64,000 bases of DNA, taken from NCBI GenBank assembly GCA_025677835.1, contig JAIXMR010000024.1, positions 124,001-188,000 on the forward strand. Reading direction: 5' to 3'. The position numbers were made by a program, and so were the translations under genes. Numbering within the stretch: the stretch's first letter is position 1; the number at the start of each line of letters is the position of its first letter. This DNA comes from Sporodiniella umbellata. Taxonomy: Eukaryota; Mucoromycota; Mucoromycetes; Mucorales; Rhizopodaceae. The notes under the pieces were generated by a model. The model saw only the letters and a list, made by a program, of their open reading frames with translations. It was not told where the DNA came from and made no database searches. Shown here piece by piece: positions 56,591-64,000 of the stretch.

Positions 56591-58099
56591 CGTTGCTATC
56601 GTTTTCCTTTTACTATAGTCAATATAAAGTCTTCCTCTATTGGTTTTGTATAAAAACGTGTATCAGCGGTTTCTTTTTAGTGTATATTGTGCATTCTTTC
56701 TTCAATTATTAAGCGCAAAAAGACAAGAAAAAAAAAAAAAAAGGGAGAGAATGACATAATGTATGAATCACTTTTTCATGTGAGGCTTTGTTTATCATCT
56801 TTCTTTTTTTTTTTTTTTTTTTTACGCGAGAAAGTTCCAGAGCTTTGTACATTTCGCTGGTATAACTTAAAAAGCACATAGCTCTTTTTGTTTTGCTGCT
56901 TTCACATTAAAAAAGGCCTTATAGAGACAAACAAACAGACAAAAGTCTGGTGGTTGTCTATACAACAAAAAAAGCTAAATAAAAAAAAGCCGCTAATTAA
57001 AAAAAAATGCTGATGTTTCTCTCAGGTAGCACATATCGTTTTTTTTTTCCCACTGATTCTTTTCTTTTTTATTATTAAGAAGACCAGTTTATGAGCGAAG
57101 CTTTGTATTAGAAACTCTCAACATTGACTTGTTCTTCTGGGTTCTTGAAACAAAAAAGGTTTTACTTTTATTGTCGACCCTTTTTTTTTTTCTATAAAAA
57201 AGGGTCTTCAGGGCGTCGGCGTCAAAGTCCGCTAGCATGTAGGATCGTAGTTTCTACAAGTTCTTTGTAGCTTGTTAGGACACTAGATTGATACTATTCG
57301 CGTAGCTAAAAAAAAAAAAAGTACTTTGTTGGTTGGAAAACAGACAGAAAAACGATGAGAGATGTAGGCTAAATACACACAATAATCAACAGACAAACAC
57401 TTGCCCTATTTTGTACAACGTAGCTCAGCGATTAGAATACCGTATTGGTTGTCAATCTTTCTTGCAGATAGATTCACTGGCTTTTTTTTTTTTTTTTGCA
57501 AGTAATTTTGTAACATGCACTTTACCTTTTTACAATAGGTTAAACCTGTTTGTGTGGCTTCAAAAGCTTATGGTTAAGTATTGAGATATCCCTATCCAAG
57601 AAAAAAAATTGTAAAAAGATTACAAGGGGTACTGTTTTGTAGCAAATGGTAATTTTAGAAATTAAAAACCACTTGACATCTAAAGAAATACACGATACTT
57701 TTCCCGTCAGCTTTCAAAATACTTTAAAAACAGAGCTGACATGTATAGAACATATGCTGATGTTCTTTTTATTATTATTATTATTATTATTATTAAAAGA
57801 GTGATCTTGAATCCGTGAAATAAACTGATTTAAGTAAGATCATTTCAAAAAGTACTATACGATTGACTGCCTTTTTCACAGTAAAAGATCAGATTCTCTT
57901 TGATGAGTTTATTAATCACTGCATTACAAATAGTCCGAAATTTTCTATCGTTTGATTTTGTTTGTAAAGAGTATATCGGATAGACACCCTCTACACTTTT
58001 ATCACTTTTTTTTTTTTTTAAAAAAGGGGATTTCAGTAATAATTTATTTTGTGTGGAGTCGACATAAACGATTTAGTTCTTGGTAACAAGGAATCCAAA
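56591..58099. other. gene-free region with simple repeats
   Basis: About 1.5 kb with T and A tracts, an ATT microsatellite (about 57769-57795) and no credible ORF. A short A-box-like sequence near 57422 has no matching B box. Confidence 0.5.
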
Positions 58100-58620
58100 A
58101 TCGTTTATCATATGTCGTGGCACAACTGGAGTTCAGAGTGAAACTGGAGAATGCGCTTTTGCATTTGTGCGAAAGCTGTAAAAGTTGTGAAAGGGATCCG
58201 GTGAAAAAATATGACGCCAACGAGCAGACCCTATGGCTTGTATAGGCTATTGATTAGGCTGAGGACAGTTAGATTACAGAGGCAATTGTCGGATCTCTAG
58301 GAGGAAAGGCAGATAAGTGTGTGACAGTCAAGTCCGAAAAGAAGAACCCTATACAGGGCGACTCGTTATCGTCAAAGTAGGTGGGTGCGGTCTGCTACCA
58401 GGCAGGGGCCACTTTCGGGCAGGTATAGAAAAAATGAATCAAAGAGTCTTTTTCTTTCTCACATAGAAGATATAAATTGGATTGGAATTTGTGTAGCAGA
58501 CCAGTATGAGGAATAGAATGATGAAGGTTTTTATACCAAAGTGTTCTGGCTTTTAGTGGGATTTTTTTTGTGACTAAAAAAGTGGCCAAAAGATTTGCGT
58601 AGCTGCAAGATCCATGTCGA
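58100..58620 (-). mobile_element. 3' remnant of a LINE-type retrotransposon (RT-associated zinc-binding region)
   Basis: A 64-codon minus ORF (58589-58395) has the zf-RVT pattern found after the reverse transcriptase of LINEs: KIPLKARTLWYKNLHH, SNLYLLCEKEKDSLIHFFYT and CPKVAPAW with Cys, Cys, His and Cys in the expected order. The frame continues past the stop with several stops, so it is dead. No reverse transcriptase core and no target-site duplication are visible. A minus ORF at 59178-58942, hydrophobic and Leu-rich, may be a further piece. Confidence 0.6.
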
Positions 58621-59688
58621 ACTGGATACTCACAGTATATTTCGCTAATACCTTGAGTATAGTCCGTTGGCTTATGAAAAGTCTAAATGTCTTAGGGGTA
58701 GGCTTAATCATCTCAGCCGTTAGTAACCAAACAGAGCTGACTTTTCAAACGGATAGAAATATCGGCAGAAACTCTACTTGTGCGGTTAAAGAGTCTGGAT
58801 ATGTCTTGTGGAGATTGACTAGTGGAGAGAGACTTATGCACCCTTCACGGAGAAGGCGAATACTATTTTTACTAGTCTTGGTGTGGTAGCGTATCTCTAT
58901 AGAAGAGAAGATCCTAAGACGTAACGAAGATTGCTAGTTTCTTACCAGGATGAATCAGTGTACTCAATGGAATCGAGAGGATGGTGTTGGGGTTGATCGA
59001 GCAGTATAGAGGCACTGAGGGCAAAACAGCTTTCAATGCAGAGAATAGAGAGGAAAAACAGTGTAATGAATGTTCTGAAAAGCGGTCGGAACGGAAGGAA
59101 AGGAAGAATAAGGCGCGCGCAAATCAGTTGTAGAAGGGGCAAGCTGGGCAGGGCACCGAGGTAGATTGAAGTAAACATTGAGAGTATCTTACATTGTGGT
59201 AGAGCAAAGGGTTATATATGCCTGATACGTTCTGTAGCCTCGTCATATTCGAGCATAGCTGAAACTGGCCATTTTTGCTGAAAGGCTTTCATCTGTGTTA
59301 GAGGATCCAGAGCTCCTCAACCCCCTTCTACACTTTTCTCCTAACATCCAACGACTTTCGATTAACGTCGGAATTTGAATCGCTTGAAATCCTAGCTGCG
59401 TTTCGTCATTTAATCTACTTGTTCATTTTTAAATTTTTTGATATTGTAAAAACGTAGCCGACCACACTACAAAAAATACGTAAACCGACAGTTGTATTGA
59501 AACAGTATGGCATACTACAAAAAAAAAAATTTGTGCAAAGGTAAACAAGTGAAGTCAGAAAAGTCGAAAGGTTTTGGTATTTAATAAATAAAAATAGTAA
59601 GACTTTCAAAATAGGACCAAGTACAAAACAAATAAACAAAACGAGCAGAAAGAGTTTCATGTAGCGATGCTTACTCCAAGACAAGCTT
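58621..59688. other. region of uncertain ORFs, probably element relic
   Basis: Includes the 78-codon minus ORF at 58942-59178 and a 91-codon plus ORF at 58614-58889, which overlap the element remnant and have no recognisable pattern. I do not call genes here. Confidence 0.4.
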
Positions 59689-60108
59689 TCAGTCTGTTGT
59701 TAATGTGGTTTCCAGCTGTCTCAGTCGTTGTCGCATCTCATCAGTTCCAAAATTTGCAATCTACCAAAGAGTTATTTTTCCAATTTTTTTTTTTTTTTTT
59801 TTTTTTTTGTAAAGACGAATTTTTACGCTACGAAGAACTCCTGGGTAAAGATCCCATTGTCCTCTAAGCTCTTCAGAATCTTCCCAAAAAGGGTCTTCTA
59901 TAAAATCCAAACGCCTAACATAGGGTATGTTCATCGTTATAAAGTCCTTTTTAGAGGCAGTCTGAGCTTGGTTTGATTTGAAGCTGAAGCCGTTATTTAG
60001 TCGTCTTGCTAAACTTGGGTATAAATCGTAGCAGGGATCAGGCTTAATATAGTTTTGATCATAAACTTTTGGTGTAGTTTCCAATGGTATTTCAATTGCT
60101 TTAGACAT
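59689..60108 (-). CDS. small hypothetical protein, 117 residues
   Basis: Two exons, 60108-59827 and 59760-59689, join in frame to 117 residues across a GT-AG intron holding a T tract in antisense. Start MSKAIEIPLETTPK; middle DPCYDLYPSLARRLNNGF and YVRRLDFIEDPFWED; end NFGTDEMRQRLRQLETTL, a short helix rich in Arg, Gln and Leu. No signal peptide or membrane segment. Not recognised. The exons are free of low complexity and phase is kept, so I consider the gene real. Confidence 0.62.
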
Positions 60109-60674
60109 TTTTTTTTTTTCAATATGGTTCAGGAGAAAGAAAGAAATAATAATTTGCAATAGTCGGTATAGCATAAGGACTATCTAACCTCAGCTGCATA
60201 AAATTGTACATGGTATGACCATCAGTTTTTTGAAAAGGCACAACTCGAATATAATGTACATTCAGATATAACTATACAACACTCACATACATACATATGT
60301 ATATATATACATGTTGTATAGATACCTTGCGGCTTTTATTGAAGGCAGTCTCTTCGGTGCTGGAACTTTGCTGTACCTGCTTTTCTCTATTTAGATCTTA
60401 CTCCCTTTTTTTTTTTTTTTGAGCTTATGTAATAGCCATCAATTTTTCTTTTTGACTATTTTATGTTATTCCTAGCGCATTTTAAGAACGTAGGATTTCT
60501 ACAAACTACATATCGTGTTGTATATCTACTGGGTTTCCGTTTCATATCAACAAATTTTTTTCGAAAGCCGATCAAACTTCCACGTCACTCAGCCTATAGC
60601 CTTATCACTGAAAAAAAGTAACACAAAAGATGATTTCTTTTTTTGTCTATTGTTGTAGTTGACTTGCTTTTGAC
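60109..60674. promoter_or_regulatory. divergent intergenic region with an inverted repeat
   Basis: About 570 bp between two divergently transcribed genes. It contains a T tract (60403-60420) and an inverted repeat: CTATACAAC at 60272-60280 pairs with GTTGTATAG at 60313-60321, with further AT-rich pairing between, able to form a hairpin of about 50 bp. Confidence 0.5.
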
Positions 60675-61541
60675 ATGGCAATTAAAAAAAGAAAGTCAGA
60701 AGTAGGCTGTGCAAAGATCGATTCTTACTTCAAAGTAATACCTCGTTCCAATGATCATAACGAAAAAAAGCAAGAAAGCAAAAAAAACTTAGAAAATACG
60801 TGCAAAGCAGATTTTAAGACACGAACTGAAAAAAACGAAAACGAAACAGAGCAATGCAGCTCGAAAAACGACAACAAAATAGCAAACAAGAAGCCAATCG
60901 GCTTAAGAGACAAAGGAGACAACAAAGGCCTGCGAGACAAAAAGCCTTTAGCAAACTTAGTAAATGTCAATAATCTGGGCATCAATGTTTATTGCGACAT
61001 TGACGAGAGGGACTCTCATCAGTCAAACATCCCAAAAAGACCTTTTGAGGTACTAAGAGACGATGCCGAAGAGGAAATCAATACCCAAAGTATAAGCGAA
61101 GTAAGCTGTAGTCAATGGACCATCTCTTCTCCTATAGAATTCGAGGATTCTCAGGATACTCAAGCCTTGCTTTCTATAAAACACAACGATCACAGTTTCC
61201 TTGCAAAGACAAGAAACAACGAAAACAGCGCTAGTCAAATGGCACCGCCACGGCCTGCTAGAAAAGGCGAGCCAAAAGCTGCACTTACTGATAAGTCTAC
61301 TGGGGAACCCACAACTCTTTTTTCTACCGCACACTCGCCGCATTTGATACCAGTCAAAGCCTTTGAAGTTTGGAAAGATCCGACTATTTCAGACCAAATA
61401 TCGGATGATGATCAGGAGCTTTTTTTCGATTTTGAAGAGGAGGATCAAGAGGAAAGTGACAGCTATGAAGATGATAGCTTTGGGTTTTCAATATCAACAG
61501 GTACCCATTCGCTTGAAAGCCCATCCTCAAAAAACACATAA
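60675..61541 (+). CDS. acidic disordered nuclear protein with PIP-box-like N-terminus
   Basis: A single-exon ORF of 288 residues. The N-terminus (MAIKKRKSEVGCAKIDSYFK) has a basic stretch followed by CAKIDSYF, close to the PCNA-interaction (PIP) consensus QxxIxxYF but with Cys for Gln. The rest is Lys/Asp/Glu/Ser-rich and likely disordered, with an FEVLRD/FEVWKD repeated motif and a strongly acidic C-terminal segment (DDDQELFFDFEEEDQEE). KPLANL resembles a short destruction-type motif. Function is unknown; a PCNA-binding regulator of replication is a hypothesis. Coding is supported by the open frame and the good ATG context. Confidence 0.6.
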   Translation: MAIKKRKSEVGCAKIDSYFKVIPRSNDHNEKKQESKKNLENTCKADFKTRTEKNENETEQCSSKNDNKIANKKPIGLRDKGDNKGLRDKKPLANLVNVNNLGINVYCDIDERDSHQSNIPKRPFEVLRDDAEEEINTQSISEVSCSQWTISSPIEFEDSQDTQALLSIKHNDHSFLAKTRNNENSASQMAPPRPARKGEPKAALTDKSTGEPTTLFSTAHSPHLIPVKAFEVWKDPTISDQISDDDQELFFDFEEEDQEESDSYEDDSFGFSISTGTHSLESPSSKNT

Positions 61542-61635
61542 CTTTTTACAATTTTCAAAATATCATACCAACTTACACTTCTGCAATAAAGCACCTCTAT
61601 TACTACAATTACTTTTTGACATCTAGAAAATTTTA

Positions 61636-63558
61636 TTATTGTTCGTCTTCTAAATATGTTATATTATCCTCATCAAAAGAAATATCTAATAGCTGTCCAC
61701 TAGCGTCTTGCTTGACTTTCCCGCTAAAGGAAAAGTCGTACACGTCAAATCTAAAATCGTGATCCATTTGGCTTTCCAAACGTATGTATCGGTAGGCCGT
61801 CTTGTTGATAATAAAATAGCACTCAAACAGGGTTTGATCTGATCCTGGGTTAGTACATTTCGTACTTGGTAGTGTGTGCAGAGGTACCTAATTGGAATGT
61901 TGAGCTTTTCCATTTATTTGTTTATAAAATTGGGCTTACCCAGTTTAAGTTGTCAGAAGATGTTTGTATCTTGAGGCCTGCTTTGTACTTGTAAAAGTCA
62001 CGAATAACGAGCCTATACTTTAAACGTATTCGCATAGACATAAGTAGATCTAAACCTATGTAGTCGCCCTTACGAATATCTGTTTTTGTTAAAGTGAATA
62101 TGTCATATGGAAGTAATTTCATTTTACTGTGTACAGATTTCCATGAACTATGATCGTCCCCGTCAACTGCGTTTTGATAAAAAGACGTCTGGTCCTTGTC
62201 TAAATAGTCTTCATGCATTTTTTTCGAGGTAATAACGGTGATAGCTGGATTATAAGAAAATAGCTCGAGGTTTGGAAAAGCTTCTAAATTGGTAAGAAAC
62301 AGGCACTGATCAAACTTGCATGCAGCTCTCGTATGATACTCCAATGAATTGTCAGTGTGAGATTGAATTGGTGTAAATTTGTTGTTGCTCAAGTTGCTGT
62401 AAAGAGTATCTAAACCATTATTCTTAAAACAAAAGCCTTAGTACCTATCACTAAATGTTTTTCTCTATACCATATGTCCTATTTCGCTTTCTCCTAAACT
62501 TTTGGTCAAAGTACCATGACCTTCTATTTGATGAGGCGCTCGATTCATAAATAAGCTAAAGTAAATGTCTGCAGAAACTTTGTCCATAACGTTTGTGCCG
62601 TTGTACTTTTCTATAAATTTCGCTGCTGCCTCCTTTATTATAAAGTTTCCAGTCTCCATACGTATATAGCAAGCGTGAAGGTTTATGTCTACCAATAATA
62701 TAAATAAGAAACTTTTGAGGAATTTTCTAATTTACCTTCGTTGGAAAAGCAATATCTCCACTGGGTGTCAATATATGAATCATAGCTGCTAGACTCTCCA
62801 TGAATTAGATGTGTGGATTTTAAAAAGTTAGAGTATACACTCCGAAGCCTTGGCTTTTCAGTAAAGACGTCCTGAAAATAACAATACAGTGACAGAGAGG
62901 TTTGACATGCAAGATATCTACCAACAACTCCAACATTTACTGGCGAATTGACGATTTTAATCGTTTTATGCGAGCATCTTTTTAAAAACTATTGAAACGT
63001 TTTTGTATTAAATGTTTTGTCCTCTTTATAAAATCTTTTTACTTCATTGGAAAGCTGAATCTCGAGGTTGTTGTTCCAAATAACAAAAGAATGAAACATG
63101 TCATATTCACAAAGAAATCCAATTATAGAGTTTGCTGTTTGAATGTCTTCTTGTTCGGATACCATCACAACAGCTGTGGTCTGAAGGTTTCCTTCATCGG
63201 GGTATACTTTGTCTAATAAATCAACTTCATTGGCATGTGTGTTATCTTCATAGTGCTCATTTTGCCAATCTTGATATTTGCCGCCAGTAAAAAAACCGAC
63301 ATGAACAAGTAAGAATATACAACATGCAAATAAGCCAACTCCCAATACGCCCAGCTCAACCCAGTTTGAGCGATGGAAATGCTTTTTTAGGCGTCTTTTA
63401 AAAATAGAGAGACCTTTTCGAACTCTACTTTCCTGCCAAGTCTTTTGAAAGTAGCTGGGAATGCGATTTTGGAAAGGGTCTGAGCTAATGTTGATGCGTA
63501 TTCCTCTTAGAGTGGCATTGTATGGCCGCTGGGACGAATTTGAGGTATTCGCTCGCAT
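61636..63558 (-). CDS. type II membrane protein resembling a fungal glycosyltransferase, with possible C-terminal beta-sandwich
   Basis: Five exons, 63558-63043, 62988-62736, 62688-62471, 62422-61940 and 61887-61636, join in frame to 573 residues. About 75 basic residues precede a single membrane helix (VLGVGLFACCIFLLVHVGFF), giving a type II, Golgi-like topology. The lumenal part has TTAVVMVSEQEDIQTANSII, IVNSPVNVGVVGRYLACQ, CYFQDVFTEKPRLRSVYSNF, INLHACYIRMETGNFIIKEA and SADIYFSLFMNRAPHQIEGH, a pattern I recall from uncharacterised fungal membrane proteins with a nucleotide-sugar-transferase-like fold. The C-terminus (about residues 440-550; YRYIRLESQ) resembles a discoidin-like sandwich. 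The usual metal-binding DDD is QDV here. An apparent TAG in exon 1 is removed by the 54-nt intron. Confidence 0.6.
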
Positions 63559-64000
63559 CCAAAAGAAAGAAAGTAACAAGGTTCAGCTTCAGTTTTAATT
63601 ATTTTTGAATAGTCAAATGTAAAACCGAAAAAGTCACAGTAATACGAAATTGATATTGTACGTTTGCGTATAATTTATATTACAAAATGTGATATTCATG
63701 ATGAAACATTGCGTTTATCTTGAAAAAAAAAAAAAAGCGTCTTATGCTCTGACAAAGCCAATAAAAAAATTAAAAAAAGCCGGCATGCATTAATGAGAGA
63801 GAAAACGCCGTACCAATTGGTATATAGATCGCTTTAGAAGACCTCAAATCTTTTATTGCCCAATACAATAGTTTCACTTGAAAAATACCCTTATTTTGGT
63901 CGTTTTGAGTCCAAACTACTCTTTTTTTTTTTTAAAAAAAAACTATGACTATTTATTGATTGTAAGGTGATAGCGTAAACTGCTTTCCCTAAAATTGGGA
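63559..64000. other. intergenic region to window end
   Basis: AT-rich DNA upstream of the membrane protein gene with A and T tracts (63722-63735, 63920-63932). No gene visible. Confidence 0.5.

Noticed and set aside
57415..57490. Possible tRNA (TAGCTCAG A-box-like sequence)
   Set aside because: No B box (GGTTCGANTCC) and no acceptor stem pairing at the right distance.
58942..59178. 78-codon hydrophobic minus ORF as a membrane protein gene
   Set aside because: Low-complexity Leu/Phe/Pro composition, no splice partners and proximity to a LINE relic.
62980..63045. In-frame TAG in the glycosyltransferase-like gene, suggesting readthrough or pseudogene
   Set aside because: A 54-nt GT-AG intron (63042-62989) ends exactly at this TAG and keeps frame, so no recoding is needed.

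Overview
The window is a stretch of fungal nuclear chromosome, most likely from an early-diverging filamentous fungus of the Mucoromycota (inference). The coding content is fungal: class IV chitin synthase, squalene epoxidase, RNA polymerase III largest subunit, ATP4, SDH4 and others. Genes are interrupted by short GT-AG introns of about 40-100 nt, several with CTAAC/CTGAC-like branch sites. Intergenic DNA is AT-rich and crowded with long poly(A)/poly(T) runs and di/trinucleotide microsatellites. Several genes are of kinds reduced or absent in budding yeast but present in early-diverging fungi and animals: a CHID1-type chitinase-like protein, a full FNIP protein, LAMTOR2 and RAD51C. I saw no bacterial, plasmid or phage signature, no CRISPR array, and no convincing tRNA or rRNA gene.

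Layout. 1-4.1 kb: C-terminus of an alpha-arrestin-like adaptor with PPxY motifs (+), GH36 alpha-galactosidase (-), SURF4/Erv29 cargo receptor (-). 4.5-8.7 kb: tandem-BRCT protein (+) converging on GINS subunit PSF3 (-), then CHID1 (-). 9.6-11.1 kb: Mg-chelatase/MoxR-like protein with degenerate ATPase motifs (-). 11.1-16.6 kb: mostly gene-poor, with one small protein gene. 16.6-21.5 kb: divergent eIF4E-like protein (+), POT1 (-), ERG1 (-). 22.4-33.7 kb: SAPS-domain phosphatase regulator (+), RPC1 (+), class IV chitin synthase (-). 33.7-38.7 kb: gene-poor block with two diverged direct copies of an unrecognised coding sequence. 38.7-43.0 kb: homeodomain factor, NSE1, MPE1/RBBP6 and an unrecognised small gene. 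44.3-44.9 kb: a doubtful small gene. 45.6-55.2 kb: a dense run of FNIP, ATP4, LAMTOR2, RAD51C, CDC50 and SDH4. 55.2-59.7 kb: decayed DNA with a 110-bp tandem duplication and a LINE relic. 59.7-63.6 kb: a 117-aa unknown protein, an acidic protein with a PIP-box-like N-terminus, and a type II membrane protein resembling a glycosyltransferase.

Themes. Five genes act in DNA replication, repair or telomere protection (BRCT protein, PSF3, POT1, NSE1, RAD51C), with the PIP-box-like protein a possible sixth. Two act in Rag/TORC1 nutrient signalling (FNIP, LAMTOR2), and the SAPS protein belongs to the Sit4/PP6 phosphatase branch. Secretory and membrane genes include SURF4, CDC50, chitin synthase and the putative glycosyltransferase; ATP4 and SDH4 are mitochondrial. 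Several neighbours are convergent with very short gaps (24, 108, 209 and 206 bp).

Exon models were made by eye from splice consensus, reading-frame phase and remembered family patterns. Where exon lengths are given, the frame closes across all junctions. No database search was possible. The most interesting unexplained items are the duplicated unknown sequence at 34 and 37.5 kb, the membrane glycosyltransferase-like protein with a possible C-terminal beta-sandwich, the divergent eIF4E, and PSF3 with its 15-nt micro-exon and GC-AG intron.
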